64,000 nucleotides of DNA. Source: Thiopseudomonas denitrificans. Its GTDB lineage: Bacteria > Pseudomonadota > Gammaproteobacteria > Pseudomonadales > Pseudomonadaceae. Where the stretch lies: assembly GCF_002866065.1 (NCBI RefSeq), contig NZ_LNJZ01000002.1:141397-205396 (forward strand). Direction: 5' to 3'. The position numbers and the translations under genes are program-made. Under the pieces are notes generated by a model. That model was given only the letters and a program-made list of their open reading frames with translations. It searched no databases and was not told the origin of the DNA. This document shows, in pieces, positions 32,354 through 41,655 of the stretch (positions within the stretch are counted from its first letter, which is position 1; the number at the start of each line of letters is the position of its first letter).

Positions 32354-34234
32354 CTACCGAATATCCCCCCGCAACTCGCGGACCTGCTCGAACAGCTGCC
32401 CGGGGCTGGCCTCTTCCGGGGCGACGGGAGCGCCAATCCTCAATCCGACACGAGAAAAGAACCCCCGGCGGAACGGCTTGCTCATGGCCTTGCCCTCAAT
32501 GCGCGAGAAGAAGCTTCCCCACAGCCCCGACAACCCCATCGGGATCACCGGCACCGGCTGCGATTGCAGGATGCGTGTCACGCCGGGGCGAAATGGCTGC
32601 ATTTCGCCATCACGGGTAATCGCCCCCTCGGGGAAGATGCCGACCAGCTCGCCCTCGGCCAGTGCCTGGTTAATGCGCACAAAAGCCTGCTCCAGCAGCT
32701 CCGGGTTTTCCTTGGCCGGCGCAATGGGAATGGCTCCGCTATGGCGGAAAATGAAGCCCAATAGCGGCGTCTTGAAGATACGGTGATCCATGACAAAACG
32801 GATCGGCCGTGGCGTTGCACCCATCAGGATCACGGCATCGGCAAAGCTGACATGGTTGGCGACGATCAGCGCGGGGCCGTCCTGGGGAATGTGATCGGTG
32901 CCTTCCAGCCGCAGGCGATACAGCGTCTTGACCAGTAGCCAGGCCAGAAAGCGGATGAAAAATTCCGGCACCAAACTATAGATGTAGACGGCAATCGCGG
33001 CGTTGCACAGTGCGGCGACGGCAAACAGGGCAGGGATCGACAACCCGGCCGACAGCCCGGCAATCGCCAGCAGTGCGCCAGACACCATGAACAAGGCATT
33101 GAGGATGTTGTTGGCGGCGATGATGCGCGCCCGCTGTGTCTCGTTACTGCGGAATTGCACCAGTGCATACAGCGGCACGATAAAGAAACCGCCAAACAGC
33201 CCGAGCAGCAGCAGGTCCAGCATCACCCGCCAGACTGGCCACTGGCTGAGCAAAAACAACAGCGAATGCGCCTGCTCGCCGGCCAGATCGACCGGCGCAG
33301 CAAAAAACACATCCAGCCCGAACAGCGTCAGGCCGAGCGAGCCCAGCGGCACCAGGCCGATTTCCACCTGGCGGCTGGTCAGGCGTTCGCACAGCAGCGA
33401 GCCCGCACCGATGCCGACGGTGAACACCGCCAGCAGCAGGGTGACCATGCTTTCGCTGCCGCCCAGCACCTGCTGGGTAAAGGCCGGTAGCTGAGCGAGA
33501 AACAGCGCACCGTATAGCCAGAACCAGGAAATACCCAGAATCGACAGAAACACCGAGCGGTCCTGGCGGGCATAGCCGATGGTTTTCAGGGTGGCGGCGA
33601 ACAGGTTGAAACTCAGCCGCAAGCCCGGCTCCGGCGCGGGTGCGGGAGGAATGCGCAGGCTGGCAACCAGCCCGGCCACCGCCACCAGCATGCCGGCACC
33701 GGCAATCCAGGCCGGGTCGGGCAGGTAGCCGGCCAGCACGCCGCCGGCCAGGGTGCCGAGCAGAATGGAAACAAAGGTACCCGCCTCGATCAGCGCGTTG
33801 CCGCCCAGCAGCTCGCTTTGGCGCAGGTGTTGCGGCAGCAGGGCATATTTGATCGGGCCAAACAGGGTGGACTGCAACCCGAGCAGAAACAGCGCCCCAA
33901 GCAGAATGTACAAGCTGTGCTGCATGAAGCCCCACAGCGCCACCAGCGTGATCAGCAGCTCCAGCAGCTTGGTCAGACGGGCCAGCGTGGCCTTGTCGTA
34001 CTTGTCGGCCAGCTGGCCGGCAAAGGCGGAAAACAGGAAAAACGGCAGGATGAAAATTCCCGCAGCCAGGTTGGCCAGCACCCCGGCCGACAGCGTGCTC
34101 CACTGCGCGGTATGGAAGGTCAGCAGCACAACCAGGGCGTTCTTGAACAGGTTATCGTTGAAAGCACCCAGAAACTGGGTGACAAACAGGGGGGCAAAAC
34201 GTTTTGTCTTGAGAAGCCTGAACTGCCCGCTCAT
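32354..34234 (-). CDS. MFS transporter fused to PlsC-type acyltransferase (LplT-Aas-like)
   Basis: 626 residues. Residues 1-400 form a 12-TM MFS domain resembling the lysophospholipid flippase LplT (RLLKTKRFAPLFVTQFLGAF, QLADKYDKATLARL). The C-terminal part is a PlsC acyltransferase with NHVSFADAVILM (H-x4-D), the FPEGAITRDGEM motif (FPEG) and VPVIPMGLSG. No AMP-ligase domain follows, unlike full Aas fusions. It probably imports or flips lysophospholipids and re-acylates them at the inner membrane. ATG 34234 is the family start. Divergent from tsaD. Confidence 0.82.
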   Translation of the reverse strand: MSGQFRLLKTKRFAPLFVTQFLGAFNDNLFKNALVVLLTFHTAQWSTLSAGVLANLAAGIFILPFFLFSAFAGQLADKYDKATLARLTKLLELLITLVALWGFMQHSLYILLGALFLLGLQSTLFGPIKYALLPQHLRQSELLGGNALIEAGTFVSILLGTLAGGVLAGYLPDPAWIAGAGMLVAVAGLVASLRIPPAPAPEPGLRLSFNLFAATLKTIGYARQDRSVFLSILGISWFWLYGALFLAQLPAFTQQVLGGSESMVTLLLAVFTVGIGAGSLLCERLTSRQVEIGLVPLGSLGLTLFGLDVFFAAPVDLAGEQAHSLLFLLSQWPVWRVMLDLLLLGLFGGFFIVPLYALVQFRSNETQRARIIAANNILNALFMVSGALLAIAGLSAGLSIPALFAVAALCNAAIAVYIYSLVPEFFIRFLAWLLVKTLYRLRLEGTDHIPQDGPALIVANHVSFADAVILMGATPRPIRFVMDHRIFKTPLLGFIFRHSGAIPIAPAKENPELLEQAFVRINQALAEGELVGIFPEGAITRDGEMQPFRPGVTRILQSQPVPVIPMGLSGLWGSFFSRIEGKAMSKPFRRGFFSRVGLRIGAPVAPEEASPGQLFEQVRELRGDIR

Positions 34235-34386
34235 CGGCTGGTTCCTTGTGCAGGTTGAGTGGAAGTTTGCACCATACCGCCATGGCCGCCTGCTGACAAC
34301 AGACAGCGCCATGCGTCAGAAAGCGGTGGAGCTATGGGGCGCGGGGGCTTATCATTGATCCCTTTTTTACGGGCGGGGCTTTATAA

Positions 34387-35412
34387 ATGTTGGTACTGGG
34401 GCTGGAAACATCCTGCGATGAAACCGGCGTGGCGTTATATGACAGCGAACAGGGGCTGCTGGCCGATGCGCTGTTCAGCCAGATCGATTTGCACCGCATG
34501 TACGGTGGCGTGGTGCCGGAGCTGGCCTCGCGGGACCACGTCAAGCGCATGCTGCCGCTGATCCGCCAGGTGCTGGACGAAGCCGGCCGCACCAGGCAGG
34601 ACATCAACGGCATCGCCTATACCGCCGGCCCAGGCCTGGTCGGTGCGTTGCTGGTCGGCGCGTCCTGTGCCCGTGCCATGGCTTTTGCGCTCAACATTCC
34701 CGCTGTCGGCGTACACCACATGGAAGGCCACTTGCTGGCGCCCATGCTGGAAGAATATCCCCCGCAATTTCCCTTTGTCGCCCTGCTGGTTTCCGGCGGT
34801 CATACCCAGCTGGTGCGTGTTGACGGCATTGGCCGTTACCGTTTGCTGGGCGAGTCGATTGACGACGCCGCCGGCGAAGCCTTCGACAAGACCGCCAAGC
34901 TGCTTGGCCTGCGCTATCCCGGCGGCCCGGAAATCGCCAGGCTGGCACAGCAGGGCATAGCCGGCCGTTTCAAGCTGCCACGGCCCATGACCGACCGGCC
35001 CGGGCTGGAGTTCAGCTTCAGCGGGCTGAAAACCTCGGTGCTCAACCAGTGGAACAAATGCCAGGCTGCCGGCGAGGCCGACGCGCAGGCCAAAGCGGAC
35101 CTGGCGCTGGCCTTTGAACAGGCCGTGGTCGATACCCTGACCATCAAGTGCCGCCGCGCGCTGGAGCAGGAGGATTTGCAGCGATTGGTGATTGCCGGTG
35201 GCGTCAGCGCCAATACTGCACTGCGCCAGTCGCTGGAGCAGATGCTGGGCGAGCTGGGTGGCGAAGTGTTCTATGCCCGTCCGCGTTTTTGCACCGATAA
35301 CGGCGCAATGATTGCATACGCCGGCTGCCAGCGTTTGTTGGCCGGCCAGCAGGAAGACAACTCGATCAGCGTGCGGGCACGCTGGCCAATGGTAGAGCTG
35401 GAGAGTATTTAA
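34387..35412 (+). CDS. tsaD: tRNA threonylcarbamoyladenosine synthase catalytic subunit TsaD
   Basis: 341 residues, full length. [16 protein letters not shown] at the N-terminus, metal-binding His pair in VHHMEGH (about residue 110), [10 protein letters not shown] and [18 protein letters not shown], and [12 protein letters not shown] near the C-terminus. It transfers the threonylcarbamoyl group to A37 of ANN-decoding tRNAs, together with TsaB and TsaE encoded elsewhere. Formerly gcp/ygjD. It sits next to the rpsU-dnaG-rpoD operon as in many gammaproteobacteria. Confidence 0.97.
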   Translation: MLVLGLETSCDETGVALYDSEQGLLADALFSQIDLHRMYGGVVPELASRDHVKRMLPLIRQVLDEAGRTRQDINGIAYTAGPGLVGALLVGASCARAMAFALNIPAVGVHHMEGHLLAPMLEEYPPQFPFVALLVSGGHTQLVRVDGIGRYRLLGESIDDAAGEAFDKTAKLLGLRYPGGPEIARLAQQGIAGRFKLPRPMTDRPGLEFSFSGLKTSVLNQWNKCQAAGEADAQAKADLALAFEQAVVDTLTIKCRRALEQEDLQRLVIAGGVSANTALRQSLEQMLGELGGEVFYARPRFCTDNGAMIAYAGCQRLLAGQQEDNSISVRARWPMVELESI

Positions 35413-35429
35413 GCAAGCGGGGCCGGCGG

Positions 35430-35999
35430 CTACAGCTTGCGCTCGGTGCCGGCCCACAGAAGCTTCAGGTTGGTGCGGTGAGCCCAGACCAGCAGCAGCG
35501 TCAGGATGCTCATCGGCAACATGCTTTGCGGCAGCTGCCAGGCCAGCAATGGCAGGGTTACGGGCAGGGCGCTGAGCGAAGCCAGCGAGCTGGTGCGGGT
35601 CAGGTAGAAGGCCAGTAGCCAGACAGACAACGCCAGCAGCGCCGCCGGCGGATACAGCGCCAGCAGCATGCCGGCCGTGGTGGCAACACCCTTGCCGCCA
35701 CGGAAACGGTGAAACACAGGAAAAAGATGACCGGCCACGGCACAAAACCCCACCCACGCCTGCCATTGCAGCGGCAAACCGAACCAGGCGGCGCAGGCCA
35801 CCGGCAGCAGGCCCTTGGCCAGATCGCCAAGCAGTGTGAACAGGGCCAGCCGTTTGCCATGCAGGCGCAGCATGTTGGTGGCACCGGGGTTACCGGAGCC
35901 GTGCAGGCGGGGATCGGTGCTACCATGGCGCCGGCTCAGCAGAATGGCGAAAGAGACCGAGCCAAGCAGATAGGCAGCAAGGCAAAGAGCAATAAACAT
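35430..35999 (-). CDS. plsY: glycerol-3-phosphate acyltransferase PlsY
   Basis: 189 residues with five hydrophobic segments. Conserved motifs: [12 protein letters not shown] (about residues 35-46), [20 protein letters not shown] (about 93-112) and a C-terminal [15 protein letters not shown]. It acylates glycerol-3-phosphate from acyl-phosphate, the first step of phospholipid synthesis. ATG 35999 matches the family start; upstream codons in frame would overlap folB. Convergent with tsaD and divergent from folB. Confidence 0.94.
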   Translation of the reverse strand: MFIALCLAAYLLGSVSFAILLSRRHGSTDPRLHGSGNPGATNMLRLHGKRLALFTLLGDLAKGLLPVACAAWFGLPLQWQAWVGFCAVAGHLFPVFHRFRGGKGVATTAGMLLALYPPAALLALSVWLLAFYLTRTSSLASLSALPVTLPLLAWQLPQSMLPMSILTLLLVWAHRTNLKLLWAGTERKL

Positions 36000-36092
36000 A
36001 GGCAGAGACCACAGGTTTCCGGAAGCAGGAAAAGGGCCGCTACAACAGGTGGCCTGCTTTCGTACAACGGATTTTAACGGGAGAGGATACAG

Positions 36093-36446
36093 GTGGATAG
36101 CGTTTTTATCGAGCAACTGGCGGTCGAAACCATCATTGGCGTGTATGACTGGGAACGTACCATGTCCCAGCGCTTGCTGCTTGACCTGAACATGGCCTGG
36201 GACATCCGCCAGGCGGCACGGGACGACGACCTGCAACACACGCTGGATTACGCCGCGGTCAGCGAGCACGTCATGACATTTGCCGGCGAACACAGCTTCC
36301 AGCTGGTGGAAACCTTTGCCGAGCGCCTGGCAGTCGAGCTGATGCAGACTTTCGGCATTTCCTGGCTCAGGCTGAAAATCACCAAGCCCGGCGCGGTGCC
36401 GCAAGCGCGTGGCGTGGGTGTGGAGATCGAGCGCGGATGCCGTTGA
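36093..36446 (+). CDS. folB: dihydroneopterin aldolase FolB
   Basis: 117 residues with a GTG start after [28 protein letters not shown] and [20 protein letters not shown] show the conserved Tyr and Glu of the family; [20 protein letters not shown] is the C-terminal active-site strand. It converts dihydroneopterin to hydroxymethyl-dihydropterin in folate synthesis. It overlaps folK by 10 bp, the next enzyme in the pathway. Confidence 0.95.
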   Translation: MDSVFIEQLAVETIIGVYDWERTMSQRLLLDLNMAWDIRQAARDDDLQHTLDYAAVSEHVMTFAGEHSFQLVETFAERLAVELMQTFGISWLRLKITKPGAVPQARGVGVEIERGCR

Positions 36447-36994
36447 CCGACGTCTACCTGGGGCTGGGCAGCAATATCGAGCGCGAACGCCATATCCTGG
36501 CCGCGCTGGATGCCCTGGCCGACGAGTTCGGCGAGCTGGAATGCTCGCCCGTGTTCGAGAGCGAGCCGGTCGGCATCCGCAGCGGCTGCTTCTTCAACAT
36601 GGTGGTGCACCTGCGCACCCGCCTTGAGTTGCCGGCACTGGTTGCACGCCTCAAGGCGATCGAAGCCCGTGAAGGACGGCTGCAGGCCGCCCCGCGCGAG
36701 CTGCCGCTGGATATCGACGTACTGCTGTATGGCGAGCTGGCCGGCGACTTTGCCGGCGTGATCCTGCCGCGTCCGCGCATCCTCGAGAGTGCTCATGTAT
36801 TATGGCCGCTGGCCGTGCTGGCACCGGAGCTGCGGCACCCCGGCAGCGCAGCCAGTTATGCCGAATTGTGGCGTAGCACCTGCACGCGTTATGCACTGTG
36901 GCCGGTTGCCCTGTGCTGGCGCAACCGCCCGCTGACCCCCGCCTGGATGCTGGGCCAGCCGAAAAACGCGGCCATGCAGGCCCCCGTGTTTTAA
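36437..36994 (+). CDS. folK: hydroxymethyl-dihydropterin pyrophosphokinase FolK
   Basis: 185 residues. [20 protein letters not shown] at the N-terminus, FNMVVHLRT, and the signature [15 protein letters not shown] with [16 protein letters not shown]. It uses ATP to pyrophosphorylate hydroxymethyl-dihydropterin. The C-terminal 25 residues past the usual fold are poorly conserved. Translationally coupled to folB. Confidence 0.94.
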   Translation: MPLTDVYLGLGSNIERERHILAALDALADEFGELECSPVFESEPVGIRSGCFFNMVVHLRTRLELPALVARLKAIEAREGRLQAAPRELPLDIDVLLYGELAGDFAGVILPRPRILESAHVLWPLAVLAPELRHPGSAASYAELWRSTCTRYALWPVALCWRNRPLTPAWMLGQPKNAAMQAPVF

Positions 36995-37019
36995 CCCCCC
37001 CCGTACTGGAGAACCCCCA

Positions 37020-37394
37020 ATGCTGTTGCGCGGTCTGACCGTACTGATTTTCTTCCAGCTGCTCGGCACCGGACTCAATGCCCTGCTGCTGCCCAAATTG
37101 CCCGGGCCGATCATCGGCCTGGTACTGCTGTTTGCCTACCTGCTGATTACCCGCGAGGTCAGCCCGGCGCTGGACCAGGCCGCCGGCGGCCTGCTGCGTT
37201 ATTTGCCGGTGCTGTTGCTGCCGCCGGCGGTTGGCGTGATGGTACACCTTGCCGACATCCGTGCCGATCTGTGGGCCATCTCCGGCTCGCTGGTCATCTC
37301 GCTGGTGGTCTCGCTGGTATTTGTCGGCTGGCTGATGCAGATGCTGATCAACCGCCAGAACCGGAAAAAAGCCCAACAAGGAGAACAGCCATGA
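37020..37394 (+). CDS. CidA/LrgA family holin-like membrane protein
   Basis: 124 residues with four hydrophobic segments and the family pattern LPGPIIGLVLLFAYLL and LPVLLLPPAVGVMVHL. CidA/LrgA proteins affect murein hydrolase activity and export of small metabolites such as pyruvate. The stop overlaps the start of the LrgB gene by 4 bp, the usual pair. Named cidA or lrgA depending on genome; the sequence cannot decide. Confidence 0.85.
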   Translation: MLLRGLTVLIFFQLLGTGLNALLLPKLPGPIIGLVLLFAYLLITREVSPALDQAAGGLLRYLPVLLLPPAVGVMVHLADIRADLWAISGSLVISLVVSLVFVGWLMQMLINRQNRKKAQQGEQP

Positions 37395-38107
37395 GCCTGC
37401 CCTGGCTTGCTGCGCTGGACGCAGTCGTCAGCCATCCGCTGTTTGCCGTCGGCATCACCCTCGGGGCCTTCCAGCTGGCCCAGCTGCTGTACGAAAAAAC
37501 CCGCCTGCTGCTGTTACAGCCGCTGCTTATCGCCACCCTGATGCTGGTCGGCACCCTGCTGGTGCTGGGCATTGATTATCAGGATTACCGCCAGGGCAGC
37601 GCCATCCTCACCTTTTTGCTTGGCCCGGCCACCGTTGCGCTGGCGGTACCGCTGTACCAGAACGTGCGCCGGGTACGCGCCGTGCTGATGCCGGTGCTGA
37701 CCACATTGCTGGTTGGCGGCACCCTGGCCACGGTACTGGGCGTCGGCCTGGCCTGGCTGTTCGGTGCCGAGAACATGATCGTGATGACCCTGGCACCCAA
37801 GTCGGTCACCTCGCCGATTGCCATGCTGGTCGCCGAAGAGATCGGCGGCTCGGCCTCGCTGGCGGCGGTGTTCGTCATGCTCACCGGCATGCTCGGGGCA
37901 ATGTTCGGCGTCGAGCTGCTGCGCCTGTGCCGCATCAAGCACCCGGCCGCCATGGGCCTGACCCTAGGCATGGTCGCCCACGCCATCGGCACCGCTCGCG
38001 CCCTGCAGGAAAGCGAAGAGGCCGGTGCCTTTGCCGCACTGGGCATGAGCATCATGGGTGTAGTCACCGCCGTGGCCCTGCCGCTGGTGGTGGCGGCGGT
38101 CAGTTAA
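37391..38107 (+). CDS. lrgB: LrgB/CidB family membrane protein
   Basis: 238 residues, about seven membrane segments. FLLGPATVALAVPLYQNVRR and LAPKSVTSPIAMLVAEEIGG, then GMVAHAIGTARALQESEEAG, are the characteristic loops of the LrgB family. Works with the upstream CidA/LrgA-like protein in the inner membrane. ATG 37391 overlaps the upstream stop (ATGA), so the two are co-translated. Confidence 0.92.
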   Translation: MSLPWLAALDAVVSHPLFAVGITLGAFQLAQLLYEKTRLLLLQPLLIATLMLVGTLLVLGIDYQDYRQGSAILTFLLGPATVALAVPLYQNVRRVRAVLMPVLTTLLVGGTLATVLGVGLAWLFGAENMIVMTLAPKSVTSPIAMLVAEEIGGSASLAAVFVMLTGMLGAMFGVELLRLCRIKHPAAMGLTLGMVAHAIGTARALQESEEAGAFAALGMSIMGVVTAVALPLVVAAVS

Positions 38108-38162
38108 CAGTCCGCCCGCAGTATTTTGAAGTTCAGACAAGACACCGGTTTTGGAGCCACTT

Positions 38163-39590
38163 ATGCAAAGTTTTCCACCGTTTGACCATGCCGCAGTACT
38201 GGTTGTGGGTGATGTCATGCTCGACCGCTACTGGTACGGTAGCACCTCGCGGATCTCGCCGGAAGCGCCGGTCCCCGTGGTCAAGGTGACCCGCACCGAA
38301 GACCGCCCCGGCGGTGCCGCCAACGTGGCACTGAACATCGCCGCGCTGGGTGCGCAGGCACTGCTGATCGGCGTCACCGGACAGGACGAAGCCGCTGCCG
38401 CGCTGGCCGAACAGCTGCACTCGGTGGGCGTACAGACCGACTTTCAGCAGATCGCCGGGCAACCGACCATCGTCAAGCTGAGGGCCATGAGCCGCCAGCA
38501 GCAACTGCTGCGCATGGACTTCGAGGAAAGCTTTGCCGTTGACGTATCCGCCCTGCAACAGCAGGTGGAAAACCGTCTGGATGGCGTCAAGGTCTTGATT
38601 CTGTCCGATTACGGCAAGGGCAGCCTGGTCAACCACCAGCAGCTGATCCGCGCTGCCCGCACTCGCGGCGTAGCGGTACTGGCCGACCCCAAGGGTACCG
38701 ATTTTTCCATCTATCGCGGCGCAACCCTGTTGACGCCCAACCAGGCCGAGTTCGAGGCCGTGGTCGGTGCCTGCGCCGACGAACAGCAACTGCTGGAGCG
38801 CGGCGTCGCCATGCTGCAGGAACTGGAGCTGCAAGCACTGCTGGTTACCCGTGGCGAGCAGGGCATGACCCTGATTCGTGCCGGCCAGCCGGCCATCCAC
38901 CTGCCGGCACAGGCGCGGGAAGTCTACGACGTCACCGGTGCCGGCGACACCGTTATCTCCACCCTGGCCACCGCACTGGCAGCAGGGGAAGAACTGCCCG
39001 AAGCCATGCATCTGGCCAACGTGGCAGCCGGCATTGTAGTTGCCAAGCTGGGCACGGCCACCGTCAGCGCCCCGGAACTGCGCCGCGCGGTGCAGGGCGA
39101 GTTGCGCCATGGTCGCGGCATGCTCGGCCTGCAACAGCTGCAGGCAGCGGTGGCCGAGGCCAAGGCACGCGGCGAGCGGATAGTGTTCACCAACGGTTGC
39201 TTCGACATCCTGCATGCCGGCCATGTGCACTATCTGGAACAGGCCCGCGAACTGGGCGACCGGCTGATTGTCGCCATCAATGACGATGCTTCGGTCACTG
39301 CCCTGAAAGGCCCGGGCCGGCCCATCAACTCGGTCGACCGGCGCATGGCGGTACTGGCCGGGCTGGGCGCGGTGGACTGGGTCACCAGCTTTGCCGACGA
39401 CACGCCGATCCCCCTGCTGGAGCTGCTGCAGCCGGACGTACTGGTCAAGGGCGGCGACTATGGCGTTGACGGCGTGGTCGGCGGCGACCTGGTACGGGCC
39501 TACGGCGGGGAGGTGAAAGTGCTGGGGCTGGTGGAAAACAGCTCCACCACCGCCATTGTCGAGAAGATCCGCAGCAAGGATCAGGGCTGA
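38163..39590 (+). CDS. hldE: bifunctional D-glycero-beta-D-manno-heptose-7-phosphate kinase / adenylyltransferase HldE
   Basis: 475 residues, full length. The N-terminal ribokinase-type domain shows [35 protein letters not shown] and [20 protein letters not shown] (GAGD, catalytic Asp). The C-terminal nucleotidyltransferase domain starts near 340 with [20 protein letters not shown] (HxGH). It makes ADP-heptose precursor for LPS core. Located just before the O-antigen locus. Confidence 0.96.
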   Translation: MQSFPPFDHAAVLVVGDVMLDRYWYGSTSRISPEAPVPVVKVTRTEDRPGGAANVALNIAALGAQALLIGVTGQDEAAAALAEQLHSVGVQTDFQQIAGQPTIVKLRAMSRQQQLLRMDFEESFAVDVSALQQQVENRLDGVKVLILSDYGKGSLVNHQQLIRAARTRGVAVLADPKGTDFSIYRGATLLTPNQAEFEAVVGACADEQQLLERGVAMLQELELQALLVTRGEQGMTLIRAGQPAIHLPAQAREVYDVTGAGDTVISTLATALAAGEELPEAMHLANVAAGIVVAKLGTATVSAPELRRAVQGELRHGRGMLGLQQLQAAVAEAKARGERIVFTNGCFDILHAGHVHYLEQARELGDRLIVAINDDASVTALKGPGRPINSVDRRMAVLAGLGAVDWVTSFADDTPIPLLELLQPDVLVKGGDYGVDGVVGGDLVRAYGGEVKVLGLVENSSTTAIVEKIRSKDQG

Positions 39591-39605
39591 CGCGGCCCCG
39601 GTTGC

Positions 39606-39631
39606 GGTCGGGCATTTCAAAAGCCGACCGC
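39606..39631 (+). terminator. possible terminator hairpin after hldE
   Basis: CGGTCGG and CCGACCG form a 7-bp stem around a 12-base loop, 15 bp past the hldE stop. No T-run follows, so it is a weak candidate. Confidence 0.35.
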
Positions 39632-39648
39632 TCATCCACAATTTGACG

Positions 39649-39674
39649 AAAGCGCTACAACTTGCGAGCGCTTT
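39649..39674. promoter_or_regulatory. 8-bp inverted repeat upstream of the O-antigen locus
   Basis: AAAGCGCT (39649-39656) and AGCGCTTT (39667-39674) are perfect arms with a 10-bp centre, next to TTGACG (39643-39648) and TAGACT (39679). This is a likely promoter/operator region for the polysaccharide operon. Confidence 0.5.
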
Positions 39675-39741
39675 GGGCTAGACTCCGCGCTTCAAAATTT
39701 GAATGCAGCATGATTTCCGCTACACAGGTACGACAGCCTGG

Positions 39742-39753
39742 GGCGGTAGCGTG
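39742..39753 (+). promoter_or_regulatory. ops element (JUMPstart) for RfaH
   Basis: GGCGGTAGCGTG matches the E. coli ops sequence exactly and sits in a JUMPstart-like context (AGCCTGGGGCGGTAGCGTG). It lies about 130 bp before the first gene of the polysaccharide locus. In E. coli, RNA polymerase paused at ops recruits RfaH, which prevents termination in long surface-polysaccharide operons. Confidence 0.85.
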
Positions 39754-39870
39754 TCCGCGCATGCTGATTTGCCCGCGTGCCCGGCACCATGAAAGGTCAT
39801 GTAATAGTGCCGGGTTGCATAAAATATCCATAGTAAACAGCTATCTACGCACCAAGAACAAGAAAACAGC

Positions 39871-40173
39871 ATGAATACAGAAGTACTTTTGCACACCTTG
39901 CAAAATGCTCCGGAGGCATCAAGCCAGAGCGCCCTGGCCGGGCGTCTGGGCTTCAGCGTCGGCAAAACCAACTACATCCTCAAGGCGGTGATCGCCAAGG
40001 GGCTGATCAAGGTCGAACGCTTCGTCAGCAGCGACAACAAACTGGGTTACCGCTACGTTCTCACCCCGAGCGGCCTGCAGGAACGCATCCGCCTGACGGA
40101 ACAATACATCGAACTGAAAAAGCGCGAATATGAACAGCTGATGGCAGAGCTTGAGCAGTTGCGCGGCCTTTAA
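39871..40173 (+). CDS. MarR-family EPS-associated transcriptional regulator
   Basis: 100 residues. A winged helix (NAPEASSQSALAGRLGFSVG, then KTNYILKAVIAKGLIKVERF) is followed by a C-terminal coiled coil (TEQYIELKKREYEQLMAELE). This matches the short MarR-type regulator found at the head of EPS and O-antigen loci. It probably regulates the downstream genes; DNA target unknown. Lies between the ops element and the first sugar gene. Confidence 0.8.
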   Translation: MNTEVLLHTLQNAPEASSQSALAGRLGFSVGKTNYILKAVIAKGLIKVERFVSSDNKLGYRYVLTPSGLQERIRLTEQYIELKKREYEQLMAELEQLRGL

Positions 40174-40296
40174 TACTCCGCTGAAAGGTCTCGTTCCCCG
40201 ACAAAACTGCTGTCGGCCAACGTGGTGGACACTCCCTTCGCGCAACCTGCTAACGGATTTTGAAAACATTACTCAGTAAGATTTTTAGGTAAAACA

Positions 40297-41574
40297 ATGC
40301 TCAAACTTGAAGATGTGAGACTGGCTGTTATTGGCCTTGGCTATGTTGGGCTGCCGCTGGCCGTCGAGTTCGGCAAAGTGCGCTCGGTAGTGGGATTCGA
40401 TATCAATGCTACGCGTATACGCGCACTTGAAGAGGGGCATGACGCGACTCTAGAAGTAAGCGATGACGACCTTGCTAGTGCACAGCAGCTAAAATTTACA
40501 ACGGATATTTCAAATTTGGCGGAATGTAATGTGTTTATCGTTACCGTCCCAACGCCTATCGATGAGCATCGTAAGCCTGATCTGAGCCCGCTAGTAAAAG
40601 CTTCTGAAACTATCGGGAAAGTGTTGAAACGTGGTGACATCGTCATCTATGAGTCAACAGTATATCCAGGTGCAACAGAAGAAGACTGTGTACCAGTCCT
40701 AGAAAAAGTTTCTGGTCTGAAGTTCAATTTTGAGTTTTTTGCTGGGTATAGCCCTGAGCGGATCAATCCGGGTGACAAGGAGCACCGTGTTACAACCATA
40801 AAAAAAGTAACTTCTGGCTCTACTGCAGAGGTTGCCGAATTGGTAGATGCGCTCTATAAGCAGATCATCATTGCTGGCACTCATAAAACGAGTAGTATCA
40901 AGGTGGCAGAAGCTGCAAAGGTCATTGAAAACACACAGCGGGATCTCAATATTGCGTTGATTAATGAGCTGGCGATAATTTTCAATAAGATGGAAATAGA
41001 TACTGAAGCTGTACTCCAGGCCGCAGGTACTAAATGGAACTTCCTCCCTTTTCGTCCGGGCTTGGTTGGTGGACACTGCATCGGCGTTGATCCGTATTAC
41101 CTGACGCACAAAGCGCAATCAATCGGTCACCACCCTGAAATTATTCTTGCCGGTCGTCGGTTAAATGATGGCATGGGAGAGTATGTTGTATCGCAACTGG
41201 TTAAGGCCATGATTAAGAGGCGGATCCATGTCGATGGTGCTCGAGTATTGGTTATGGGCTTGGCCTTCAAAGAGAATTGCCCGGATCTGCGGAATACTAA
41301 GGTGGTGGATATAGTTCGTGAATTAGATGAATATAATATCCATGTTGATATTTATGATCCATGGGTGAACATCGAAGAAGCACGGCATGAATACAGTATC
41401 ACGCCTGTGTTGGAGCCCCGCGATGGCGCTTATGATGCTATCATTCTTGCTGTGGCGCATAGCCAGTTTAAGGTCTTAGGTGCTGCTAGAATCCGGGCGT
41501 TTGGCAAGACGAAACATGTGCTCTATGATCTTAAGTATTTACTTAGTGCTGAAGAGTCTGATCTTCGTTTGTGA
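40297..41574 (+). CDS. wbpO: UDP-N-acetyl-D-galactosamine/glucosamine 6-dehydrogenase, WbpO/TviB-like
   Basis: 425 residues. The Rossmann start [20 protein letters not shown], catalytic [20 protein letters not shown] with the nucleophilic Cys, and [20 protein letters not shown] are typical of UDP-sugar dehydrogenases of the WbpO/TviB type. It oxidises UDP-GalNAc (or UDP-GlcNAc) to the uronic acid. The next gene is the matching 4-epimerase, so UDP-GalNAcA is the expected product. Base composition begins to fall in this gene. Confidence 0.85.
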   Translation: MLKLEDVRLAVIGLGYVGLPLAVEFGKVRSVVGFDINATRIRALEEGHDATLEVSDDDLASAQQLKFTTDISNLAECNVFIVTVPTPIDEHRKPDLSPLVKASETIGKVLKRGDIVIYESTVYPGATEEDCVPVLEKVSGLKFNFEFFAGYSPERINPGDKEHRVTTIKKVTSGSTAEVAELVDALYKQIIIAGTHKTSSIKVAEAAKVIENTQRDLNIALINELAIIFNKMEIDTEAVLQAAGTKWNFLPFRPGLVGGHCIGVDPYYLTHKAQSIGHHPEIILAGRRLNDGMGEYVVSQLVKAMIKRRIHVDGARVLVMGLAFKENCPDLRNTKVVDIVRELDEYNIHVDIYDPWVNIEEARHEYSITPVLEPRDGAYDAIILAVAHSQFKVLGAARIRAFGKTKHVLYDLKYLLSAEESDLRL

Positions 41575-41599
41575 CCAATAGTTAATATATGATTCAATG

Positions 41600-41628
41600 C
41601 TCTTTCAAATTATCGATAATTGAAAGAG
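41600..41628. repeat. palindrome between the wbpO- and wbpP-like genes
   Basis: CTCTTTCAA and TTGAAAGAG flank ATTATCGATAA, itself nearly palindromic. No T-run follows. It could be an mRNA-stabilising hairpin or a protein site. Confidence 0.4.
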
Positions 41629-41655
41629 TAGGAATACCTTACTTAGAGCAACGTC

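Noticed and set aside
34435..35766. 443-codon open frame opposite tsaD
   Set aside because: Antisense shadow of a certain tsaD gene and part of plsY.
38133..39641. 502-codon open frame opposite hldE
   Set aside because: It mirrors the hldE coding strand; low-complexity Gln/His/Gly composition and no family resemblance.
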